A model generated the notes under the pieces. The model was not told where the DNA came from, did no database searches, and saw nothing but the letters and a program-made list of their open reading frames with translations. Position numbers and translations under genes: made by a program. Shown in pieces: positions 1 through 6,404 of a DNA stretch of 7,715 nt. This DNA is from Limiplasma merdipullorum (lineage in GTDB: Bacteria > Bacillota > Clostridia > Christensenellales > Aristaeellaceae). Every line of letters begins with the position of its first letter. Position 1 is the stretch's first letter. The stretch covers positions 1-7,715 of the forward strand of contig DVHQ01000125.1 of the NCBI GenBank assembly GCA_018711955.1. Direction: 5' to 3'.

Positions 1-462
1 TTCCTCACCGCCGAACAGCTCCTTTTGCGACCGTCCCGAAGCGTAAAAGCCCATATGCCGGTAAAAATCCTGTGCCTGCCGGTTTCCGTCCAGCACCCAC
101 AGACACACGCCGTCGCACCCATCCTCCCGGAGCCTCTGCAAAACCGCTTCCATCAGGCTGCGGCCATATCCGCGCCCCATGGCCTCCGGCAGAAGGTACA
201 GGCTGACCAGCTCGCCGAAGCCCTCACGCCCCGGCTCGCGCGCATAGCTGACCATGGCGGTTCCCACAATCCGTCCATCCTCGAACACGCCCAGCGAGGC
301 GGAGGGATCGGCTCGAAGCATGCCGCTCCAGCGGTCGCGGGTCAATTTGTCCAGAAATGCCTGCGGCAAAAGGCCCTGATAGCACGCTTTCCAGCTCTGG
401 ACATACACGTCTCCCGCTTCGTTAAAGTCATCCTGCGCGCAAAGCGGCCTGATCACGGCCAT
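1..462 (-). CDS. GNAT-family N-acetyltransferase, 3' end cut by the window edge
   Basis: The first 154 codons are present and the frame is open to the window edge. The fold is that of GCN5-related acetyltransferases, which move an acetyl group from acetyl-CoA to an amine; the substrate cannot be read from sequence. Visible marks are an N-terminal segment with SWKACYQGLLP (residues 23-33), typical of GNATs whose first helix reads 'sW..aY.gllP'; the acetyl-CoA pyrophosphate loop MGRGYG (95-100) after the strand ELVSLYLLP; and the late motif NRQAQDFYRHMGF (127-139), where an Asn and a Tyr usually lie near CoA. The ATG at 462 is supported by AAAAGGAGG eight bases upstream. The gene has its own promoter and lies behind the terminator of the sugar operon, so it is probably an independent unit with no necessary link to the glycan pathway. 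Confidence 0.9.
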   Translation of the reverse strand, partial: MAVIRPLCAQDDFNEAGDVYVQSWKACYQGLLPQAFLDKLTRDRWSGMLRADPSASLGVFEDGRIVGTAMVSYAREPGREGFGELVSLYLLPEAMGRGYGRSLMEAVLQRLREDGCDGVCLWVLDGNRQAQDFYRHMGFYASGRSQKELFGGEE

Positions 463-470
463 TTTTGCCG

Positions 471-479
471 CCTCCTTTT
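471..479 (-). promoter_or_regulatory. Ribosome binding site of the GNAT gene
   Basis: Minus-strand AAAAGGAGG with an 8-nt spacer to the ATG at 462. It fixes the start of the left-edge GNAT gene. Confidence 0.8.
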
Positions 480-503
480 CCCGTCAAAATCAAAGCTGCA
501 ACC

Positions 504-532
504 ATTATACCACCCGCCCGCCCGGATGACCA
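504..532 (-). promoter_or_regulatory. Sigma-A-type promoter for the GNAT gene
   Basis: On the minus strand there is a perfect -10 TATAAT (509-504) and a -35 TGGTCA (532-527, 4 of 6 consensus bases) separated by exactly 17 nt. Transcription would start near 497 and leave a leader of about 35 nt before the ATG. It lies just downstream of the sugar-operon terminator, so it restarts transcription for the next gene. This is a consensus match by eye; no start site has been mapped. Confidence 0.65.
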
Positions 533-540
533 GCAGGATA

Positions 541-570
541 GAAAAAAGCGCCTCCCGAATGAAGGCGCTT
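541..570 (-). terminator. Rho-independent terminator of the wbpABDE operon
   Basis: Perfect 8-bp inverted repeat: AGGCGCTT (563-570) pairs with AAGCGCCT (546-553) around a 9-nt loop. Read on the minus strand, the second arm ends in a run of six T (547-542). It begins 16 nt after the wbpE stop codon. There is no T-run in the plus direction, so it acts for the minus-strand operon only. Confidence 0.88.
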
Positions 571-586
571 CAACGCTTATCCCGCG

Positions 587-1729
587 TCAGTCCCGGCCTG
601 CGAGGCAGTACTGCCGCAGGGCTTTTGCCACCCGGCCGATGTCCTCACCGGTCAGGTAGGGGTGCATGGGCAGAGAAAGCACTCTGTCGCATGCGGCCAG
701 GGCGCCCGGATACAGCGCATCGTCAAACTGCCGATCCGCGTAGGCGGTCTGCTGATGAATGCACCGGGGATAGTAGATCATGCTGGGAATGCCGCGTTCC
801 CTGAGGAAGCGTTGCGCTCCGTCGCGCCGGGCGCGGTTTTCCAGCAGCACGGTGTACTGCGCCCAGCTGCTCTGATACCCATCGGGTACACGGGGTGTTT
901 CCACGCACCCATCCAGCGCCTGCGCATAGGCGGCTGCCGCGGCGTTCAGCGCGTCCAGCTCATAGGTGCGCAGCGCGCGCAGCTTGGGCAGAAGCACCGC
1001 CGCCTGTAGGGTATCCAGCCGGCTGTTCATGCCGATGCGCTGGTTGTCGTACTTGTCGGAAACGCCCCTGCCGTTGGCCCGCAAGGAGCGCAGCAGCGCG
1101 TCCTCCTCCGCGCCGTCTACAAAGACCGCGCCGCCGTCCCCGTAGCAGCCCAGCGGTTTGGCGGGGAAAAAGGAGGTGGCGGCCGCCTGCCCGAAGGCGC
1201 AGGCGTTCGTGTCGCCGATGCGCCCGCCATATCCCTGGGCCGCGTCCTCCAGAACGCGCAGGCCATGACGTGCGGCGATCTCCAGGATGCGCGGATAATC
1301 CGCCGGCAGGCCGAACAGGTCCACCGGGATCACCACCGCGGGCCTCAGCCGTCCCTCGGCCTTAACCCGGCAAACGGCGGCTTCCAGCGCGTCGGGGTCG
1401 AGGTTGAAGGTGTCCAGGCGAATGTCCACCGGAATCATCTCCGCGCCCACGGTGGTGGCGCAACCGGCGGAGGCGAAGTAGGTGAAGTCCGGTACGAACA
1501 CCGCGTCGCCCGGTCCCACGCCCCACAGCATGAGCGCGAGCACCAGCGCATCGGTCCCGTTTCCGCAGGTCACGCAATGGCGCCGCCCCACGTCGCGGGC
1601 CAATGCGTCCTCCAGCTCGCTCACCTGCTCACCCAGGATAAAATGTCCCTTTTCCAGCACCGCGGCGATGCCGGCGTCGATCTCGGCTTTCAGCGCGCGG
1701 TACTGCGCGCCCAGATCATGAAACTGCAT
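587..1729 (-). CDS. wbpE: UDP-2-acetamido-2-deoxy-3-oxo-D-glucuronate aminotransferase (WbpE/WlbC type, DegT/DnrJ/EryC1/StrS family)
   Basis: PLP-dependent sugar aminotransferase of 380 residues, close to the usual 360-390. In the Wbp/Wlb pathway this enzyme transfers an amino group, usually from glutamate, to the 3-keto group of UDP-3-keto-GlcNAcA in the cytoplasm, giving UDP-GlcNAc(3NH2)A. Visible marks: N-terminal QFHDLGAQY; CGNGTDAL (55-62) for phosphate binding; EDAAQGYGG (161-169), whose Asp162 should contact the PLP ring nitrogen; and SFFPAKPLGCYGDGG (186-200), where Lys191 should form the Schiff base. This last motif closely matches characterised WbpE-type enzymes. The ATG follows the wbpD stop with no gap (TAGATG), and GAGGGAGGT lies 7 nt upstream inside wbpD, so translation is probably coupled. 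It is the last gene of the operon. Other sugar 3- or 4-aminotransferases share the fold, but the three neighbours make the 3-keto-uronate substrate most likely. Confidence 0.88.
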   Translation of the reverse strand: MQFHDLGAQYRALKAEIDAGIAAVLEKGHFILGEQVSELEDALARDVGRRHCVTCGNGTDALVLALMLWGVGPGDAVFVPDFTYFASAGCATTVGAEMIPVDIRLDTFNLDPDALEAAVCRVKAEGRLRPAVVIPVDLFGLPADYPRILEIAARHGLRVLEDAAQGYGGRIGDTNACAFGQAAATSFFPAKPLGCYGDGGAVFVDGAEEDALLRSLRANGRGVSDKYDNQRIGMNSRLDTLQAAVLLPKLRALRTYELDALNAAAAAYAQALDGCVETPRVPDGYQSSWAQYTVLLENRARRDGAQRFLRERGIPSMIYYPRCIHQQTAYADRQFDDALYPGALAACDRVLSLPMHPYLTGEDIGRVAKALRQYCLAGRD

Positions 1730-2293
1730 CTATTCGACCTCCCTCAGCCCTTCCCCGTCGGGAAGAAAGCGCCGTCCGCATTCCGGGCACACCAGCGCGC
1801 CGCGCAGAAGCGCCCCACAGGTACACACAAAGCCGTGCGGCCGGGCGGGCACGCCCAGCATGAGGACATGAGGCGGCACGTCGCAGGCGACCACCGCGCC
1901 CGCACCGATCATGGCGCAGCGCCCGATTCGGTGGCCGCAGACCACGGTGGCGTTGGCCCCGATGCTGGCGCCGTCCTCCACCACGGTGGGCACGAAGCGC
2001 GCGGAGCCCTTGGGGAAGAGGGCGCGGGGGGTCAGATCGTTGGTAAATACGCAGCTGGGGCCGCAGAATACCCCGCGGCCCAGCGTGACGCCCTGATAGA
2101 CGCTCACATTGTTTTGCAGCTTGCAGCCGTCACCGATGGTCACGTGCTGGCCCACATAGCCGTTCTGGCCGATGGAGCAACCCGCGCCCACTTTGGCGGT
2201 GCCTTCGATGTGGCAGAAGTGCCACACCTTCGTGCCCTCGCCAAGCTCCGCTCCCTCATCCACCACAGCGGTGGGGTGGATGTATGCGCTCAT
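1730..2293 (-). CDS. wbpD: UDP-2-acetamido-3-amino-2,3-dideoxy-D-glucuronate N-acetyltransferase (WbpD/WlbB type) with a C-terminal Cys4 tail
   Basis: A left-handed beta-helix acetyltransferase, 187 aa, trimeric in known relatives. It is expected to acetylate the 3-amino group of UDP-GlcNAc(3NH2)A with acetyl-CoA, giving UDP-GlcNAc(3NAc)A. Hexapeptide repeats fill residues 4-140 (for example VGAGCS-IGQNGY-VGQHVT-IGDGCK). The loop FTND (83-86), followed by a Pro and an Arg, matches the active-site region of WbpD/WlbB. The C-terminus holds CTC (157-159) and CPEC (169-172), a small zinc-ribbon-like Cys4 arrangement that some homologues carry after the helix. The ATG overlaps the wbpB stop by 4 nt (ATGA) and has GAGGGGAG 9 nt upstream. 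The substrate assignment rests on motif similarity plus the flanking wbpB and wbpE; a related amino-sugar acetyltransferase role cannot be excluded from sequence alone. Confidence 0.87.
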   Translation of the reverse strand: MSAYIHPTAVVDEGAELGEGTKVWHFCHIEGTAKVGAGCSIGQNGYVGQHVTIGDGCKLQNNVSVYQGVTLGRGVFCGPSCVFTNDLTPRALFPKGSARFVPTVVEDGASIGANATVVCGHRIGRCAMIGAGAVVACDVPPHVLMLGVPARPHGFVCTCGALLRGALVCPECGRRFLPDGEGLREVE

Positions 2294-3390
2294 CGGCCGA
2301 ATCTCCCCTCAAAATCCGTTGTGGCGCAGTCCGCAAGGGGCAGACGCACCGGCCGGTGCTCCGCCGCCGACAGATAGATGGCCAGCACCAGTTCCAGCGC
2401 GCGCATACCGGCCCGGCCATCCACATAGGGGGCGCGGTCCTCACGAATGGCGGCGATCACATCGGCGTACAGGGGCGTATGGCCGTAACCGTACACGTTG
2501 GGCGGGTTCTCGCCAAACTGCATCTTGATGGTGGCAGGGTCGCCGCGGCCGTCGCGGAAATCCCACTCCTCGATGATGTTGACGCTCTTGCCGCCGGCCT
2601 TGACGGTGCCGTTTTCGCCAAAAAGGTAAAGGGTTTCCTCCAGGTTGTGGGGATAGACGTTGGTGGTGCCCTCCACGACGCCATAGGCCCCGCTTTCAAA
2701 GCGCACCAGCGCGAGCCCCAGGTCCTCGGCCTGAATGTAGGGATGGTTGAGGTTGGCGGTATAGGCGATGACCTCGGTCACGCCGTCGCCCAGCATCCAG
2801 CGCAGCAGGTCGATGCTGTGGATGCACTGATTCATCAGCGCCCCGCCGTCCATGGCCCAGGTGCCGCGCCAGGGGGCCTGCCGGTAGTATTCCTCGCCCC
2901 GGTTCCAGCGCACATGCACCGTGCCGTGCAGCATGCGCCCGAAGCGCTTTTCCTCCACGGCGGAGCGGATCTTCTGAATGGATTTGTTGAAGCGGTTCTG
3001 ATGGCACGCGCAGAGCTTCAGCCCCCGCGCATCCGCTTCGGCAATCAGCGCGCGCGCATCCGCCAGCGACAGGGCCAGCGGCTTTTCGATAATCACGTTG
3101 GAGCCCGCGCGCAGCACATCCAGCCCCACCTGCGCGTGCAGGCCGCTTTCGGTGGCCACGGCGCACAGCTGCGGGGCCTCCTTGGCAAGCAGCTCGCGGT
3201 GGTCCGTATAGCGGCGCACGTGGGCGCGCTCCTGCTCCGGCAGGGGCCGAAGCACGGCCTCCATGCGTTCGGAAACGGGGTCACATACGGCGCACAGATC
3301 CAGATCCTCCGCGTTGTTCAGGTATGCCGCGATGTGGTTGGGCGCGATTCGCCCGCACCCGATGAGCGCATAGCGCAGTTTTTCCCTCAT
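2290..3390 (-). CDS. wbpB: UDP-N-acetyl-2-amino-2-deoxy-D-glucuronate 3-dehydrogenase (WbpB/WlbA type, Gfo/Idh/MocA family)
   Basis: NAD-dependent oxidoreductase of 366 residues that should oxidise C3 of UDP-GlcNAcA to the 3-keto form, the substrate of the following aminotransferase. In studied WbpB/WlbA enzymes the reaction is coupled to alpha-ketoglutarate, which recycles the NADH. Visible marks: Rossmann motif GCGRIAPNH (11-19); EKPLAL (102-107) with the conserved catalytic-type Lys103; CHQNRF (129-134); and the GG-x-L-x-x-Q-x-x-H-x-x-D signature (182-194) with His191 and Asp194. I chose the ATG at 3390 because AAAGGAGAGG lies 10 nt upstream and the fold begins right after it. A GTG ten codons earlier (3420) would overlap the wbpA stop as GTGA, but it adds only a basic tail. 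The gene sits 26 nt after wbpA and overlaps wbpD by 4 nt. Confidence 0.88.
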   Translation of the reverse strand: MREKLRYALIGCGRIAPNHIAAYLNNAEDLDLCAVCDPVSERMEAVLRPLPEQERAHVRRYTDHRELLAKEAPQLCAVATESGLHAQVGLDVLRAGSNVIIEKPLALSLADARALIAEADARGLKLCACHQNRFNKSIQKIRSAVEEKRFGRMLHGTVHVRWNRGEEYYRQAPWRGTWAMDGGALMNQCIHSIDLLRWMLGDGVTEVIAYTANLNHPYIQAEDLGLALVRFESGAYGVVEGTTNVYPHNLEETLYLFGENGTVKAGGKSVNIIEEWDFRDGRGDPATIKMQFGENPPNVYGYGHTPLYADVIAAIREDRAPYVDGRAGMRALELVLAIYLSAAEHRPVRLPLADCATTDFEGRFGR

Positions 3391-3400
3391 GATGAAGCGG

Positions 3401-3410
3401 CCTCTCCTTT
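3401..3410 (-). promoter_or_regulatory. Ribosome binding site deciding the wbpB start
   Basis: Minus-strand AAAGGAGAGG, with a 10-nt spacer to the ATG at 3390. It lies inside the longer reading frame from GTG 3420, which argues for the shorter protein. Confidence 0.75.
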
Positions 3411-3416
3411 CGCGGC

Positions 3417-4724
3417 TCACAGAACGCGGATGTTCTCGCGCTTTTTCACGTTCTTCATGGCGTTTTTGGTATCAAAGATCAGGCTGGCGTGCTCGGCCAC
3501 AAAGTCATAATCCACGCAGGTATGCGCGGTGGTCACCATCACCAGGTCCGCGCTTTCCAATGCGGCCTTGTCAAGGGCCGGGATGCGGTGCTCCTCCTGA
3601 CCCTGATAGCGGTAAGATTCCACATAGGGGTCATAGTAGCTGACCTGCGCGCCGAGCTTGCGCAGGCTTTCGATCACGCGCAGGGCGGGGCTCTCGCGGT
3701 AATCGTCGATATCCTGCTTGTAGGCCACGCCCAGCACCAGCACCTTCGCTCCGTTCATGGCCTTCCTGCGCTCGTTGAGCGCGCCCATGGCACGCTGCGC
3801 GCAGTATTCGGGCATGCGGTCGTTGATGATCATGCTGCTTTCGATCATGGAGGTGTGGAAGCCGAACTCGCGGGCCTTCCAGCTCAGATAGTACGGGTCC
3901 AGCGGGATGCAGTGCCCGCCCAGCCCGGGGCCGGGGTAGAAGGCCTGAAAGCCGTAGGGCTTGGATTTGGCTGCCTCGACAACTTCCCAGATGTTGATGC
4001 CCATGCGGTTGCACAGGATGGCCAGCTCGTTGATCAGGCCGATGTTGACGTTGCGATAGGTGTTTTCAAGGATCTTTTCCATCTCGGCCACGGCGGGGCT
4101 GCTCACGCGGTGCACCGGCGCCTCCAGAACGGCCTCGTAGAGCGTGGCGGCGATGTCGGTGCATTCGGGGGTGACGCCGCCGACCACCTTGGGGGTATTT
4201 TTGGTTTTGTAGATGGCGTTGCCGGGGTCCACGCGTTCGGGCGAGAAAGCCAGGAAAAAGTCCACGCCGCACTTGAGGCCGCTTTTTTCCAGAATGGGAC
4301 GGAGCATTTCCTCGGTGGTGCCGGGATAGGTGGTAGACTCCAGAACGACGAGCATATCGCGATGCATATGGGGCATGATGCTTTCCGCCGAGGAGCGCAC
4401 ATAGCTGATATCGGGCTGCTGGTGCGCGTCCAGCGGGGTGGGCACGGCAATGCACACGCAGTCGCACGAGGCCACGGAGGCAAAGTCCGTAGTGGCGCGC
4501 AGCATTCCTTCCTCCACGATCTTTTTCAGGTCGCTGTCTACCACGTCGCCGATGTAGTTGTGTCCCTGATTGACCATATCCACCTTCTGGGGCTGCACGT
4601 CAAAGCCGATCACATGGAAACCGGCCTTGGCCTTTTCCACCGCGAGCGGAAGCCCGACATAGCCCAGTCCAACCACGCCAAGGGTGACGCTACGGTCGAG
4701 TATCTTTTGCTTCAAAACCGACAT
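3417..4724 (-). CDS. wbpA: UDP-N-acetyl-D-glucosamine 6-dehydrogenase (WbpA type nucleotide-sugar dehydrogenase)
   Basis: A 435-residue, cytoplasmic, NAD-dependent four-electron dehydrogenase of the UDP-Glc/GDP-Man dehydrogenase family. It should oxidise C6 of UDP-GlcNAc to UDP-GlcNAcA, the first committed step of the pathway. Visible marks: Rossmann motif GVVGLGYVG (16-24); VPTPLD (94-99); LESTTYPGTTEE (128-139); FSPERVDPG (160-168); and GPGLGGHCIPLDPYY (265-279), with Cys272 as the expected thiohemiacetal nucleophile. The C-terminal UDP-binding domain has LGVAYKQDIDDYRESPA. These motifs follow WbpA more closely than UDP-glucose dehydrogenases; a UDP-ManNAc dehydrogenase (WecC) is the main alternative. 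The ATG at 4724 has AGGAG 9 nt upstream. An in-frame ATG at 4778 lies at the predicted transcription start and is not credible. It is the first gene of the operon. Confidence 0.9.
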   Translation of the reverse strand: MSVLKQKILDRSVTLGVVGLGYVGLPLAVEKAKAGFHVIGFDVQPQKVDMVNQGHNYIGDVVDSDLKKIVEEGMLRATTDFASVASCDCVCIAVPTPLDAHQQPDISYVRSSAESIMPHMHRDMLVVLESTTYPGTTEEMLRPILEKSGLKCGVDFFLAFSPERVDPGNAIYKTKNTPKVVGGVTPECTDIAATLYEAVLEAPVHRVSSPAVAEMEKILENTYRNVNIGLINELAILCNRMGINIWEVVEAAKSKPYGFQAFYPGPGLGGHCIPLDPYYLSWKAREFGFHTSMIESSMIINDRMPEYCAQRAMGALNERRKAMNGAKVLVLGVAYKQDIDDYRESPALRVIESLRKLGAQVSYYDPYVESYRYQGQEEHRIPALDKAALESADLVMVTTAHTCVDYDFVAEHASLIFDTKNAMKNVKKRENIRVL

Positions 4725-4733
4725 GCTTTCATT

Positions 4734-4738
4734 CTCCT
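4734..4738 (-). promoter_or_regulatory. Ribosome binding site deciding the wbpA start
   Basis: Minus-strand AGGAG within TAAGGAGAA, 9 nt before the ATG at 4724. It supports the 435-residue form over the 453-residue reading frame. Confidence 0.75.
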
Positions 4739-4783
4739 TACTTGCGTATGAAATCGCCCGAAAGGCGGCATGATCCATGGTTT

Positions 4784-4812
4784 ATGATACCGCACGGCCG
4801 CCGGAAAGTCAA
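4784..4812 (-). promoter_or_regulatory. Sigma-A-type promoter of the wbpABDE operon, overlapping the rlmL stop codon
   Basis: Minus-strand -35 TTGACT (4812-4807, 5 of 6 consensus) and -10 TATCAT (4789-4784, 5 of 6), with a 17-nt spacer. The TGA inside the -35 box is the stop codon of the upstream methyltransferase. The predicted start near 4777 gives a leader of about 53 nt. I see no operator repeat or riboswitch fold in that leader, only a 4-bp stem (4755-4758 with 4764-4767). No convincing terminator separates rlmL from wbpA, so read-through from rlmL is also possible. Confidence 0.72.
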
Positions 4813-5933
4813 TCTTGGCCACCGGAGAGGTACAGGAAGAAATCGCATTCCAGCCGGCCGTTGTACAGCCTGCGCTTTTTATCTGCGCGGCGGCCAAAGG
4901 CGCGCTCAAATCCGGGATCGGCGGAGAGGGCGCACAGCCTCCAGCCGGGGTGGCGCCTGATAAGCAAGCCCAGCTCGCGGTACAGGGCGCGCGCGCCCTC
5001 GCGATCGCTCAGGCGTTCGCCATAGGGCGGGTTGAGCAGGAACACCCCGGCGGGGCCTTTCAGCGTGAGCGTCTTGAGGTCCTGGCGGTGTACGCGGACG
5101 CGTCCCTCCAGCCCTGCCTGGCGGATATGCCGCCCGCACAGCGTAAGCGCTTCGGGGTCAATGTCGCTGCCGGCGATGGAAAGCGGCGCGTCCGGACGGA
5201 AGGCCTCCCGCGCCTCGCGCCGCAGGGCGTCCATCCCCGCCCGGTCCATAAAGGGATAGCTTTCGCAGGCAAAGGAGCGCGTGAGGCCCGGCGCGCGGGA
5301 CGTGGCCTTGAAGGCCGCCTCAATGAGCAGCGTGCCCGTGCCGCAGCAGGGGTCGTAAAGAGGCATGCCGGGCCGCCAGGGGCTGAGGTCCACCAGGGAG
5401 GCGGCCAGCGTTTCCCGCAGGGGAGCCTCGCCGTTCCAGGTGCGGTAGCCGCGCCGGTTGAGCGCCTCGCCGCTCATGTCCAGCGTGACGCGCGCGCGGT
5501 CGTTGACCAGCGACACGCCGATGGGAAAGCGCGCGCCCGTCTCCGGCAGGCGTGATACGCCCAGCCGCTCCATCATCCGCCGCACGATGGCCTTCTTGCT
5601 CACCGCCTGACAGTCGCGCACGCTCATCAGGCGGCTGCGCACGCACTTGCCGCTGACATGAATGGCCGCGTCCCGCGTAAGGAGACGCTCCCATGCGACG
5701 CTCCCCACGAGCTGGAACAGGTCCTCGAAGGTGACGGCCTCGCGCTCGGCCAGCACCAGCAGCACGCGGTCGGCGGTGCGCAGGTGCAGATTGGCGCGGA
5801 AGGCGTCCAGAAAGGTCCCCTCAAAGCGCGCGCCGCCGTTTTCCGCCTTGGCGGGAAGGCCCATGCGCTTCAATTCGCCTGCCACCACACCCTCCAGCCC
5901 GAAGGCCGCCGTCGCCAAAAAGGTGTTGGCCAC
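4809..5933 (-). CDS. rlmL: THUMP-domain class I SAM-dependent 23S rRNA methyltransferase (YpsC/RlmL type)
   Basis: A 374-residue protein with the size and layout of Bacillus YpsC, related to the N-terminal half of E. coli RlmKL, which makes N2-methylguanosine at 23S position 2445. The N-terminal part (about 1-155) is a ferredoxin-like/THUMP RNA-binding region beginning FLATAAFGLEGVVAGEL. Then follow NRRGYR (159-164) and a Rossmann methyltransferase domain with SAM motif I DPCCGTGTLLIEAA (194-207), GSDIDPEAL (255-263), and catalytic NPPYGERL (301-308), the N/D-PP-Y/F motif of base-amino methylation. Start: GTG at 5933, 8 nt after GGAGG; the ATG at 5940 is out of frame. The exact modified base is inferred from family. 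The gene is housekeeping by type, and its place before the sugar operon need not be functional. Confidence 0.9.
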   Translation of the reverse strand: MANTFLATAAFGLEGVVAGELKRMGLPAKAENGGARFEGTFLDAFRANLHLRTADRVLLVLAEREAVTFEDLFQLVGSVAWERLLTRDAAIHVSGKCVRSRLMSVRDCQAVSKKAIVRRMMERLGVSRLPETGARFPIGVSLVNDRARVTLDMSGEALNRRGYRTWNGEAPLRETLAASLVDLSPWRPGMPLYDPCCGTGTLLIEAAFKATSRAPGLTRSFACESYPFMDRAGMDALRREAREAFRPDAPLSIAGSDIDPEALTLCGRHIRQAGLEGRVRVHRQDLKTLTLKGPAGVFLLNPPYGERLSDREGARALYRELGLLIRRHPGWRLCALSADPGFERAFGRRADKKRRLYNGRLECDFFLYLSGGQD

Positions 5934-5941
5934 ACCTCATT

Positions 5942-5946
5942 CCTCC
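5942..5946 (-). promoter_or_regulatory. Ribosome binding site deciding the GTG start of rlmL
   Basis: Minus-strand GGAGG with 8 nt to the GTG at 5933. The nearby ATG at 5940 is too close to it and out of frame. Confidence 0.7.
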
Positions 5947-5968
5947 ATTCGTAGCATATCAACGAAAA

Positions 5969-5997
5969 ATTATATCATGGCATGAGCAGGCAAACAA
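5969..5997 (-). promoter_or_regulatory. Extended -10 promoter of rlmL
   Basis: Minus-strand perfect -10 TATAAT (5974-5969) preceded by TGA, giving the extended TGnTATAAT form. A weak -35 TTGTTT (5997-5992, 3 of 6) stands 17 nt upstream. Transcription would start near 5962, leaving about 30 nt of leader. The extended -10 can make up for the poor -35. The rest of the 120-nt divergent gap (5934-6053) shows no plus-strand promoter I would defend. Confidence 0.68.
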
Positions 5998-6053
5998 GCG
6001 GACATGCTAATTTACAAACAAACCTTCCGGCTTGGAGAAAGGACGGATGAAGG

Positions 6054-6404
6054 ATGCTTGCAGCCTTTCTGGCAGGCGCGGCCGCCTATCCGATGGTGGA
6101 GCTGGCCTGGCGCGGGCGCACCCATCCCGCGATGGCGCTGGCGGGCGGAGTCTCGCTTTCCATGCTCCGCGGCCTCAGCCGCGTGCAAAAAAGCCGCCCC
6201 CTCTGGCAGCAGGCGCTGCTGGGCGGTCTTATGATTACGGGGATGGAATATGCCTTTGGCCTCGCCTTCAACCGACGGCATCAGATTTGGGACTACCGGC
6301 GCATGCCGGCCAATCTGCGCGGGCAGATCTGCCTGCCCTTTACGCTGGCCTGGTGCGGGCTGAGCGCTCTGGCGCTGGGCGGCATGCGCATGCTCAAGCC
6401 CTAA
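6054..6404 (+). CDS. Small integral membrane protein, CmpB-like (putative ABC-transporter type IV family, former DUF1113)
   Basis: The only plus-strand gene, 116 residues. Hydrophobic stretches at about 1-19, 28-40, 52-72 and 91-111 suggest three or four membrane segments, with basic residues between. The core pattern is E65, then G69, then IWDYRRMPANLRGQICLPF (78-96), then W100. This E...G...WDY..xPxNLxGxIC..F...W signature is how I recognise the CmpB-like family, described as putative transporter permeases of unknown substrate. Family members often have a longer N-terminal part, so this is a short version. An AAAGGA (6038-6043) ends 10 nt before the ATG. It is divergent from rlmL and converges on mnaA, with a 4-nt overlap of the ends. 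No ATP-binding partner is visible. The function is unknown. Confidence 0.75.
   Translation: MLAAFLAGAAAYPMVELAWRGRTHPAMALAGGVSLSMLRGLSRVQKSRPLWQQALLGGLMITGMEYAFGLAFNRRHQIWDYRRMPANLRGQICLPFTLAWCGLSALALGGMRMLKP

Noticed and set aside
25..804. Plus-strand open frame of 259 codons over the GNAT gene and the wbpE end
   Set aside because: It runs straight through the GNAT coding region, its promoter and a terminator; the minus-strand GNAT frame has clear motifs and a ribosome site.
1265..4751. Long plus-strand open frames of 370-420 codons opposite the wbp genes (1265-2377, 2284-3510, 3489-4751)
   Set aside because: They mirror the codon pattern of the G+C-rich real genes, have no family motifs or consistent ribosome sites, and overlap each other across gene borders.
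4755..4767. Small stem CGCC/GGCG in the wbpA leader
   Set aside because: Only four base pairs with no proper T-run; too weak for a terminator or riboswitch.
6382..6393. Perfect 12-nt palindrome GCATGCGCATGC at the end of the CmpB-like gene
   Set aside because: It is explained by Met/Arg/Met codons and has no T-run on either strand; a single copy gives no support for a protein-binding site or terminator.
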